Source: DATAFO01 sp046728015
GTDB lineage: Bacteria; Actinomycetota; Thermoleophilia; Solirubrobacterales; 70-9
Assembly (NCBI GenBank): GCA_046728015.1
Contig: JBKPDQ010000002.1
Location: forward strand, 1-5,819
DNA: 5,819 nt
Reading direction: 5' to 3'
Shown piece after piece: positions 1 through 4,598 of this stretch; the stretch's first letter is position 1; each line of letters starts with the position of its first letter. The notes below the pieces were generated by a model, which saw nothing but the letters and a program-made list of their open reading frames with translations, was not told the DNA's origin and ran no database searches. Made by a program: the position numbers and the translations under genes.

Positions 1-67
1 GTACGTCACAGCCTCGTGGGAGAAGTCTGGGGACTAGAGGTCCCGAGTTCAAATCTCGGCCCCCGAT
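1..67 (+). tRNA. Degenerate, 5'-partial tRNA, probably tRNA-Pro(GGG)
   Basis: A textbook T-arm is visible: stem CCGAG (43-47), loop TTCAAAT (48-54), stem CTCGG (55-59), followed by a C-rich 3' acceptor strand CCCCCGA (60-66). Upstream, 'AGCCTCGTGG' (10-19) resembles a tRNA D-loop. 'AGTCTGGGGACTAGAGGTC' (24-42) resembles the anticodon arm and variable loop of tRNA-Pro(GGG), but the arm closes with only three pairs (AGT/ACT) and a six-base loop. The D-stem TCAC/GAGA has one mismatch. If it is proline, the acceptor strand is one base short before the A at 66. No CCA is encoded. The 5' acceptor strand lies about four bases or more outside the window. Either this is a decaying tRNA pseudogene, or homopolymer errors (G-run, C-run) damaged a real one. 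The T-arm is certain; the amino-acid identity is an inference. Confidence 0.5.
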
Positions 68-70
68 GGG

Positions 71-97
71 AAAAGCCCCGCAAACGAGGAGTTTTTT
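71..97 (+). terminator. Intrinsic terminator-like hairpin after the tRNA
   Basis: AAAAGCCCCG (71-80), loop CAAA (81-84), then CGAGGAG (85-91) and six T residues (92-97). The closing pairs G-C and C-G are good, but the stem carries mismatches (C/A and G/A), so it is weaker than a classic terminator. The A-run/T-run flanks and the position directly after the tRNA T-arm support termination of the tRNA transcript. Confidence 0.45.
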
Positions 98-303
98 CGG
101 TGACGGAGGCGCGAGGCGCAGCACACGGTTTTCAAACCCGGCCGCGCATGGCACAATTTGATCCAGGACCGGGGTCTTACGGCGCACACTCTGTGGCCTG
201 CGGCAGAGGTACTCCCCTACGAGACTCCCCTCCCCAGGGGAGGAAGCCAACGCCCAGTTACAGGGGCGGCCCCGGTTCCTCCATCTCGCTGGAGGGCTCT
301 GCA
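98..303. other. Non-coding stretch with two small inverted repeats
   Basis: I see no convincing gene here. The + strand frame that stays open lacks protein-like composition and continues out of the tRNA. Two short inverted repeats are present: CCTCCC-CAG-GGGAGG at 229-243, and CCTCCA (278-283) with TGGAGG (290-295) around a six-base loop. Neither is followed by a T-run, so they are not obvious terminators. They lie just upstream of the predicted promoter at 304-333 and could be regulatory or simply the GC-rich background. Confidence 0.4.
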
Positions 304-333
304 TTGACTACCCCAGGCTTCCAGGCAGACAAT
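304..333 (+). promoter_or_regulatory. Sigma70-like promoter for the small acidic ORF
   Basis: TTGACT (304-309, 5 of 6 to the -35 consensus) is separated by 18 bases from GACAAT (328-333, 4 of 6 to the -10 consensus). Transcription would start near 340, giving a leader of about 22 bases that contains the ribosome binding site AAGGAGG at 352-358 and the ATG at 363. This is the clearest promoter-like sequence on the left side of the window. It was found by eye only. Confidence 0.45.
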
Positions 334-351
334 CGTTGGATCCACTCGGGG

Positions 352-358
352 AAGGAGG
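352..358 (+). promoter_or_regulatory. Strong Shine-Dalgarno site for the 38-aa ORF
   Basis: AAGGAGG ends four bases before the ATG at 363. It is the best ribosome binding site on the + strand in this window and the main reason for treating the short ORF downstream as a real gene. The spacing is slightly short, but the match to the 16S rRNA tail is complete over the core. Confidence 0.6.
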
Positions 359-362
359 CGCA

Positions 363-479
363 ATGAGCGAGCAGGAGCTTGAGGAGGGTCCAGAAGAGAC
401 CCCCGAGGAGGAGGCTGATTCTGATGAATCCGATACGGAGGACGCGCCGGAAAAGGAAAGAAGTCTGAGCGAATACTAG
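363..479 (+). CDS. Small, extremely acidic 38-residue protein
   Basis: ATG AGC GAG ... TAC TAG encodes 38 residues, of which 14 are Glu and 4 are Asp against one Lys and one Arg. The sequence starts MSEQELEEGPEE and ends with KERSLSEY. There is no hydrophobic stretch, no cysteine and no signal peptide; such a composition predicts a disordered, strongly anionic cytosolic peptide. A complete AAGGAGG site and a sigma70-like promoter lie immediately upstream, which argues for real expression. It is not Pup: it is too short and lacks the C-terminal GGQ/GGE. The last codons overlap, in the -1 frame, the open frame of the hydrolase downstream, so the two may share a transcript and be translationally coupled. 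No known family is recognised and no function can be assigned. The alternative is a coding artefact of a GA-rich leader. Confidence 0.5.
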   Translation: MSEQELEEGPEETPEEEADSDESDTEDAPEKERSLSEY

Positions 480-565
480 GGTCGCTCCGACTGCCTTCGA
501 CTCCGGAGACCCTAGAGCTCTACGACGATTCGCGGCCAAGCTGGGCCGGGCCCGGGCCTCGGCCT

Positions 566-1336
566 GTGCGGATTCACATCTGGCGGCCGCCAGCTGGCGG
601 GCCGCGGCGTGCGGTTCTCGTCTCGCACGGGTCGGGCGGCGCCGCCGCGGCGATGGCCTGGCTCACCGAGCCGCTCGCGGCGGCCGGCTTTCTGGTCCTC
701 GCCTTCGACCATCACGGGAACAACTTCGTCGACGGCTACGTGGCGGAGAGCTTCGGCCGCTGGTGGGAGCGCCCGCTTGACGCGACGTTCGTGCTCGACC
801 AGCTCGGCGAGCGGGAGGAGATCGGGCCTACTGGCGCCGCCGGCTTCTCGATCGGCGGTTACACGGCGGCCGCGCTGCTCGGCGCACGTGTCGACCCTGA
901 CGCCTACGCCGCGCTCCTCTCCGGGGCGATCCAGGTTCCAGCGCCGGACGAATACCCCGACCTCGAGCAGGAGCTCCGCGGACGCTTGACCGAGGACGAC
1001 GTCGCCGAGTGGATCGCTAGCTCCGGCCGCGACTACGCCGACGACCGTGTTCGAGCCGGCTTCCTCGTCTGTCCGGGCCAGGCGTACTTTCTGGACAAGA
1101 CCTCGCTCGCCGAGATCGAGCGGCCGGTCGCAGTGCGCTGGGTCGACGGAGATGTCGTCACGCCGCCTGAGCACGACGCGAAGGTGTATGCAGGCCTGAT
1201 CCCTGCAGCGAACGGCCGGTCGGCCGACGGCGAGGCCGGTCACTACGCGTTCCTCGCGGCCAATCCAGAGTTTCCCGAGGTTCGTCAGCGAGTTGCGGCC
1301 GACGCAGTCGCGTTCTTCGAGCAGCAGCTCGTCTAG
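566..1336 (+). CDS. Alpha/beta hydrolase, dienelactone hydrolase-like
   Basis: The protein has the alpha/beta hydrolase plan: an oxyanion segment SHGSGG (residues 20-25), a strand and AFDHHGN (46-51), the nucleophile elbow GFSIGG with Ser95, a candidate acid in WVDGD (Asp194 or Asp196), and the catalytic His226 in GHYAFL. Order and spacing fit the predicted-dienelactone-hydrolase/esterase group. The substrate is unknown; there is no signal peptide, so it is probably cytosolic. The GTG at 566 is the first canonical start, but the same frame is open from 428, and the codons just before it read ETLELYDDSRPS, which looks like the usual N-terminal strand of this group. The true start is therefore probably upstream, perhaps CTG at 491, or hidden by an indel. 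The gene follows the acidic ORF and converges on the secreted-protein gene, with 35 bases between the stops and no clear terminator. Confidence 0.85.
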   Translation: MRIHIWRPPAGGPRRAVLVSHGSGGAAAAMAWLTEPLAAAGFLVLAFDHHGNNFVDGYVAESFGRWWERPLDATFVLDQLGEREEIGPTGAAGFSIGGYTAAALLGARVDPDAYAALLSGAIQVPAPDEYPDLEQELRGRLTEDDVAEWIASSGRDYADDRVRAGFLVCPGQAYFLDKTSLAEIERPVAVRWVDGDVVTPPEHDAKVYAGLIPAANGRSADGEAGHYAFLAANPEFPEVRQRVAADAVAFFEQQLV

Positions 1337-1371
1337 AGACGCCGTGTCCCGACGTCAACGCCTTACGGGGC

Positions 1372-1920
1372 TCAGGGCGTCGCAGTCACGGCCCATGTTC
1401 CGTGTGCGCTCGCGTCTCCCGAGCCGTTCGACTGGTATTGCAGCTCGACCCCCTGCACCCCGGCGGCACCGGTCCTGTTCGACGCCGGATCGACGAAGCC
1501 GCGGAAGTTGAGGTTGGCTCGGGCGCTCTCGTAGAAGCAGAAGTTGCCCTCAGCAGCCTGAGGAGGGTTCGCGCTCGGGCAAGCTGCGGTGACCGGCTCG
1601 CCAACACCGATCCGGTTCACCGCGGGCGGCAGCGCGAGCGTGAACGGGAACGAGATCGAGTCGGTGAAGAGCACGTTCGATCCATTCGCCCGGCCGCCGA
1701 CGGCCGCGACGCCACCGAGGGTCCTCGGCCTCACGCCCTGGATCCCGGACAAGGTCTTGGGGGCCATGTCCTTCTTCTTCAGCGAGCGGTCGATGATCTG
1801 CTTGCTACCGACGCTGTTCGCGGGGAGCCGAGTGGCCGCATAACTGACCCCACCGAGGGAGATGGCAAGTGCCAGGCAGGCGATGACCATCGCCGGCGAG
1901 AAACGAGTTCGGTGGCGCAT
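1372..1920 (-). CDS. Secreted protein with signal peptide, function unknown
   Basis: The 182-residue product begins with a classical Sec signal peptide: basic MRHRTR, hydrophobic core MVIACLALAISLGGV (11-25), and a likely cleavage site after SYA (about residue 28). The mature part opens with RLPANSVGSKQIIDRSLKKKD (30-50), the pattern that follows the signal peptide in a large family of exported proteins I associate with Thermoleophilia. The rest is rich in Gly, Ala, Asn and Ser and contains two cysteines (114 and 128) that could form a disulfide, as expected for an extracytoplasmic beta-rich domain. The start is supported by AGGAGG five bases upstream. It is the second gene of a two-gene unit, 10 bases after the membrane-protein gene, so the two are probably co-transcribed. 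No enzymatic motif is visible; the role is unknown. Confidence 0.8.
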   Translation of the reverse strand: MRHRTRFSPAMVIACLALAISLGGVSYAATRLPANSVGSKQIIDRSLKKKDMAPKTLSGIQGVRPRTLGGVAAVGGRANGSNVLFTDSISFPFTLALPPAVNRIGVGEPVTAACPSANPPQAAEGNFCFYESARANLNFRGFVDPASNRTGAAGVQGVELQYQSNGSGDASAHGTWAVTATP

Positions 1921-1925
1921 TGGAG

Positions 1926-1931
1926 CCTCCT
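1926..1931 (-). promoter_or_regulatory. AGGAGG ribosome binding site touching the upstream stop codon
   Basis: The - strand reads AGGAGG-CTCCA-ATG. The site overlaps the TGA of the upstream membrane-protein gene (1931-1933) by one base and lies five bases before the start of the secreted-protein gene. A terminating ribosome would sit on this site, so the arrangement favours coupled translation of the pair. Confidence 0.6.
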
Positions 1932-2644
1932 CAGGTGAAGGGAATTAGGTCGTGGACGAGGTCGCCGCCCGTCGTGGAGAAGCCCTCGGCATTGGCGTCG
2001 AGGACTGCCTGGATCAGAGGCTTGCTGGCGTCGAGCAGCTCGCGCGAGACCAGCACGTAGTCGTCGACCGCCCGTGGGTTGTCGAAATCGAGGGCCTGCA
2101 GACGATCCCAGTTCACCGCAGAGGTCGGCTCGGGGCCTCGAGCCGATTCGAGGTACCGCCGCACCGTGTCCACGGCCTCTGCCTTGCCCGCGGTTTCTTC
2201 CGTGAGGAGGTAGAAGTCGTTCTCAACGACGGTCGAATACTTGCGCCAGTCGTCGGCGAGCGCCTGGCCCGGGAAGTAGGCGGCCAGAATCGCCTCGACC
2301 TGCGCGCTGCGCCGCGCCCAGTCGAGCGAGACGCGGTTGTATTCGGCCTGGCCGTTCGTCAGCGCCTGGCTCGCCACGAACTGCGACGTGACGAGCGCGT
2401 CGGAGGTCGAGTCACCGATCTCGGACACGAGCGCGACCTTGATCTCGCGCTCCTTCTGCCGGTCCTGCCACTGACGGGTGAAGGCCGGGACGAGCCAGGC
2501 GGTGACGGCCGCGCCGAAAAGAACCATCAGGACCGACTTCGGCGCCTTCGCCCAGAGCGAACGCCACCGAGACGGGACCGCAGCAGGAGGCGCACCCTCG
2601 CGGGCGCTTTCGGCGTGTTCGCCGGCTGCGGCCTCGGCGCTCAT
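1931..2644 (-). CDS. Single-pass membrane protein, function unknown
   Basis: This is a 237-residue protein. Residues 1-35 form a low-complexity Ala/Glu/Pro-rich, probably disordered cytosolic tail ending in a basic and aromatic patch (SRWRSLWAKAPK). One transmembrane helix follows (about 37-55, VLMVLFGAAVTAWLVPAF). The remaining 180 residues are soluble and mostly helical, beginning with charged QWQDRQKEREIKVALVSEIG (58-77), which looks like a membrane-proximal coiled helix. By the positive-inside rule the N-terminus is cytosolic, although charge on both sides of the helix makes topology uncertain. There are no cysteines and no catalytic motif that I recognise. It precedes the secreted-protein gene by 10 bases in a probable operon, so the pair may act together at the envelope (inference). 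The start is ATG with AGGAG eight bases upstream. Confidence 0.75.
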   Translation of the reverse strand: MSAEAAAGEHAESAREGAPPAAVPSRWRSLWAKAPKSVLMVLFGAAVTAWLVPAFTRQWQDRQKEREIKVALVSEIGDSTSDALVTSQFVASQALTNGQAEYNRVSLDWARRSAQVEAILAAYFPGQALADDWRKYSTVVENDFYLLTEETAGKAEAVDTVRRYLESARGPEPTSAVNWDRLQALDFDNPRAVDDYVLVSRELLDASKPLIQAVLDANAEGFSTTGGDLVHDLIPFT

Positions 2645-2658
2645 GACCTTCTCTCCTA

Positions 2659-2687
2659 GTTATCGCAGCCGGGAGCCGGGGTTGCAA
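2659..2687 (-). promoter_or_regulatory. Possible promoter for the membrane/secreted protein pair
   Basis: On the - strand TTGCAA (2687-2682, 4 of 6) is followed after exactly 17 bases by GATAAC (2664-2659, 4 of 6 to TATAAT). This would place the start of transcription near 2652, only about eight bases before the ATG. That would leave the AGGAG at 2657-2653 outside the transcript. Either the start is slightly earlier than usual or the match is coincidental. Confidence 0.3.
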
Positions 2688-2702
2688 TATCGTGTCGCCG
2701 TG

Positions 2703-2876
2703 GTGAGCGGAGCAGGCGTCGCGATCATCGGTGCCCCGCTCGACCTCGGCGCCGGGCGCCGCGGCGTCGACTCGCTCGAGGTGGTCGAGGTGAACCCGAT
2801 CCGCGACCACGAGAACACGACGGCGGCGCTGGCAGTCGAGCTCGTCGCGAGCGCGCTCGGCGTTCGGATTCTCTAG
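2703..2876 (+). pseudogene. Arginase remnant: N- and C-terminal ends fused by an in-frame internal deletion
   Basis: The GTG-started ORF encodes 57 residues. Residues 6-23 (VAIIGAPLDLGAGRRGVD) are the first beta strand and loop of an arginase/ureohydrolase. Residues 24-57 begin SLEVVEVNPI, continue with DHENTT and LAVELVASALG, and are the last strand and helix of the same family. Between them an arginase of about 300 residues carries all Mn2+-binding His/Asp motifs (GGDHS, DAHxD, DxDxxDP); none of this is present. The junction is at 2771/2772, in GTCGACTCGCTCGAGG, a run of TCGA repeats that suits a microhomology deletion. The frame is kept exactly. It cannot be an active arginase. The GTG at 2700 is an equally possible start; no good ribosome binding site is seen. 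The stop overlaps the hutF-like stop tail to tail. An assembly join or population variant could also produce this. Confidence 0.8.
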
Positions 2877-3880
2877 ACGAACACGTCAGAAGAGCAGCCG
2901 AAGACGAGCGCGGCGAACGCGTCGGACTCGTCGATGCCTCTGAGCGACTGATGCTCGAGGTCGACTTCCACCTCGGCCCACGCGTCGAGACCGAGTGCAG
3001 CCGCACCTTCGTCCGAGCCGAAGCAGAGCAGGGTGTCCGGCGAGATCACGTTCCGGCGCAGTGTCCTGCGGCGGGCGATCCCCTCGAGCTCGCGGAGCTC
3101 CTCCAGCGGGTCGATCCGCACGTTCGAATCGGAGCCGATGCAGATCCCGATGCTTCGCTCGCACACGCGCTCGACGGCGAGGAATCCGTCCCCGAGGTTT
3201 GCCTCGGTCGTCAGGCAGGCGCAGATGCGGGCTCCGGCTTGGGCCGCGAGATCGAGCTCGCCGTCGGTCGCGTGCGTCGCATGGACGATCGTCGTCCGTG
3301 GGCTGAGGCAACCGGTGCGGGCGAGGAGTTCGATCGGGCGTATGCCGTGCTCCTCGATGCACTCGTCGATCTCCCGCGGCTGCTCGTCGGCATGGACCTG
3401 GAGCGGCAGCGAGTGCTCATCGGCGTAGCGGCCGATCTCCTCGAGCCAGTCAGGCGGGCAGGCGCGGACGGAGTGGGGGGCAAGGCCGACCTGGATGCCT
3501 CTCTCTCGCAGCCGCTCGACCTGGTTCAGGTACTCCAAGGGGGACGGCTGCCGGAAGCGGTCGAGCCCGCCTCGGGCGTAGGCGGCGTAGAGAAGGACAA
3601 AGGTGATGCCGGCCGCGTCGGCAGCTTCCGCCGCGGCGAGCGCCTGCTCGAAGCCGAGGTAGTGGAACTCGCCGACCGCCGTGTAGCCGGCCGTCCGCAT
3701 CTCGCGGTAGACGTGCTCATACTCGGTGCGGACGCGCTCGGGGCTCTGCTCGTCGGCGAGGGCGAGCATCGCGTCCCGCCAGGCCCAGAAGTCGCCGCCT
3801 TCGGTGCGGCCGCGGAGGGCGCGCTGGAAGGCGTGGCTGTGCGCGTTGACGAAGCCGGGGATCGTGAGCCGCTTCGCCAC
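2873..3880 (-). CDS. hutF: Formimidoylglutamate deiminase-like amidohydrolase
   Basis: HutF hydrolyses N-formimino-L-glutamate to N-formyl-L-glutamate and ammonia in the five-step histidine degradation route. The 335-residue protein has the amidohydrolase metal site: His14 and His16 in NAHSHAFQRAL, His163 in QVHADEQ, His200/His203 in VHATHAT, and Asp251 in GSDSN. HutF-type context is strong: GEFHYLG (70-76), APHSVRA (134-140), and TEANLGDGF (225-233). Typical HutF has about 450 residues. Here the N-terminal small beta domain is almost absent, with the first metal motif at residue 14, and the protein ends right after VFGCSSDVFV without the usual last strands. Core catalytic residues are intact, so it may be a naturally short subfamily with related imidate or guanidine substrates. 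The start is GTG with no clear ribosome binding site. Its TAG shares CTAG with the arginase remnant stop. Other hut genes are not in the window. Confidence 0.8.
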   Translation of the reverse strand: MAKRLTIPGFVNAHSHAFQRALRGRTEGGDFWAWRDAMLALADEQSPERVRTEYEHVYREMRTAGYTAVGEFHYLGFEQALAAAEAADAAGITFVLLYAAYARGGLDRFRQPSPLEYLNQVERLRERGIQVGLAPHSVRACPPDWLEEIGRYADEHSLPLQVHADEQPREIDECIEEHGIRPIELLARTGCLSPRTTIVHATHATDGELDLAAQAGARICACLTTEANLGDGFLAVERVCERSIGICIGSDSNVRIDPLEELRELEGIARRRTLRRNVISPDTLLCFGSDEGAAALGLDAWAEVEVDLEHQSLRGIDESDAFAALVFGCSSDVFV

Positions 3881-3946
3881 GGGGCGACGCTATCAGCCTC
3901 GCGACCGCCTCTTCGATTCCGTTCAACCGCCGGTTCCCGCGACCTC

Positions 3947-3972
3947 CTCCCCGATTCGATCGTATCGGGGAG
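3947..3972. promoter_or_regulatory. 26-bp near-perfect dyad in a divergent intergenic region
   Basis: CTCCCCGAT (3947-3955) and ATCGGGGAG (3964-3972) are perfect inverted arms around TCGATCGT, which is itself symmetric apart from one T/T mismatch. Overall 12 of 13 base pairs are symmetric. It lies between the divergent hutF-like gene (start 3880) and the phosphatidyltransferase gene (start 4044), about 67 bases and 71 bases from the two starts. This is the position and symmetry expected of an operator for a dimeric regulator. No T-run follows on either strand, which argues against a terminator. Confidence 0.5.
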
Positions 3973-4008
3973 ATGCGCGCGTGTCTGTCGCGAAAGGCGA
4001 GCAAATCG

Positions 4009-4036
4009 GCGACAAACGATCCACCGGCTCTATCCT
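4009..4036 (+). promoter_or_regulatory. Possible promoter giving a leaderless phosphatidyltransferase mRNA
   Basis: GCGACA (4009-4014, 4 of 6) is spaced 16 bases from TATCCT (4031-4036, 4 of 6). The GTG start at 4044 lies seven bases after the -10 element, exactly where transcription would begin. No Shine-Dalgarno site precedes this GTG. Leaderless messages are common in actinobacteria. Prediction by eye only. Confidence 0.4.
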
Positions 4037-4043
4037 TGACGGC

Positions 4044-4598
4044 GTGTCAGCCCCAGCGGTCTCCGCTCCGCTCGCTCAGATCCCGAATGCGCTGACGATC
4101 CTGCGGCTCGCGCTGATCCCGGTCTTCGTGGCGCTGCTCATTCCGGCCGACGGGGGGTACAGCTGGCCCGCGGCGATCGTCTTCGCCATCGCCGGCATCA
4201 CCGACCAGATCGACGGTTGGCTCGCACGGCGCTGGCACGTCGAGTCCCAGTTCGGCAAGGTCGCCGACCCCCTTGCCGACCGGCTGATGATCGACGCGGC
4301 GGTCATCCTCCTCGTCGCCGTCCATCACCGGCTGCCCTGGGCCGCGCTCGTGCTCGTGCTCGCCCGGGACGTTTTGCTCATCGGCGGGTACAAGCTGATC
4401 ATGCCCCGCGGCTACGAGCTCGACGTCAACTTCCTCGGCAAGCTCGCCACCTGGGTGCTCTATGCATCGCTGGCGTTCGTGATGGTGACGCACGAAGGAA
4501 CCGACTGGCCGCTCTGGATCTTCTGGACCGGAGTCGTCCTCGCGCTCGCCGCGGGTGCGCAGTACCTCTTCACGGCACTGAGGACGGTGCGCCGATGA
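4044..4598 (+). CDS. CDP-alcohol phosphatidyltransferase (PgsA-like)
   Basis: Enzymes of this family transfer a phosphatidyl group from CDP-diacylglycerol to an alcohol such as glycerol-3-phosphate or inositol phosphate, in the cytoplasmic membrane. The complete signature D-xx-DG-xx-AR-x8-G-xxx-D-xxx-D is present: Asp54, Asp57, Gly58, Ala61, Arg62, Gly71, Asp75, Asp79 (DQIDGWLAR and GKVADPLAD). Four or more hydrophobic helices are evident (about 17-34, 40-53, 82-95, 98-113, 134-148, 155-176). The length of 184 residues is normal. The frame stays open far upstream (a GTG at 3981 is possible), but GTG 4044 starts just before the conserved IPNALTILRLALIP segment and sits at a fitting distance from a -10 element. 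Its TGA overlaps the next ATG (ATGA), so the two genes are coupled. The acceptor alcohol cannot be read from the sequence; phosphatidylglycerophosphate synthase is the default guess. Confidence 0.88.
   Translation: MSAPAVSAPLAQIPNALTILRLALIPVFVALLIPADGGYSWPAAIVFAIAGITDQIDGWLARRWHVESQFGKVADPLADRLMIDAAVILLVAVHHRLPWAALVLVLARDVLLIGGYKLIMPRGYELDVNFLGKLATWVLYASLAFVMVTHEGTDWPLWIFWTGVVLALAAGAQYLFTALRTVRR

Larger units (their letters stand above)
3881..4043. other. Divergent intergenic region
   Basis: This 163-base gap separates the hutF-like gene on the - strand from the phosphatidyltransferase gene on the + strand. It carries the 26-bp dyad and the predicted leaderless promoter. On the - strand a TTGAAC (3926-3921) could be a -35 element, but the only -10-like sequence, GATAGC (3894-3889), is 26 bases away, too far for a normal promoter. 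No gene is supported here. Confidence 0.5.

Noticed and set aside
1..67. 3' end of tmRNA or of a long-variable-arm tRNA (Ser, Leu, Sec).
   Set aside because: The T-arm fits, but the acceptor strand CCCCCGA followed by T lacks the A73 and G3-U70 context of tmRNA. No variable-arm stem of normal length can be placed before the T-stem; the D-loop and GGG-loop resemblance favours tRNA-Pro.
229..295. Two inverted repeats as terminators or a riboswitch.
   Set aside because: No T-run follows either hairpin, stems are only six pairs, and no conserved riboswitch core was recognised; GC-rich background could produce them.
363..479. Prokaryotic ubiquitin-like protein (Pup).
   Set aside because: The ORF is acidic but only 38 residues and ends in SEY, not GGQ or GGE; no Pup ligase, proteasome or Mpa gene is nearby.
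258..1243. Long open frames on the - strand opposite the acidic ORF and the hydrolase.
   Set aside because: They have the Arg/Pro/Ala-rich, low-information composition of antisense frames in GC-rich DNA, and lie opposite genes with clear motifs.
2766..2771. GTCGAC (SalI site) at the arginase junction as a cloning scar.
   Set aside because: GTC GAC encodes the Val-Asp normally found at this point of arginase, and the window otherwise looks like natural genomic DNA.
2951..4039. 362-codon + strand open frame opposite the hutF-like gene.
   Set aside because: The opposite strand carries the complete metal-binding and substrate motifs of HutF; this frame has no recognisable domain and runs through the intergenic dyad.
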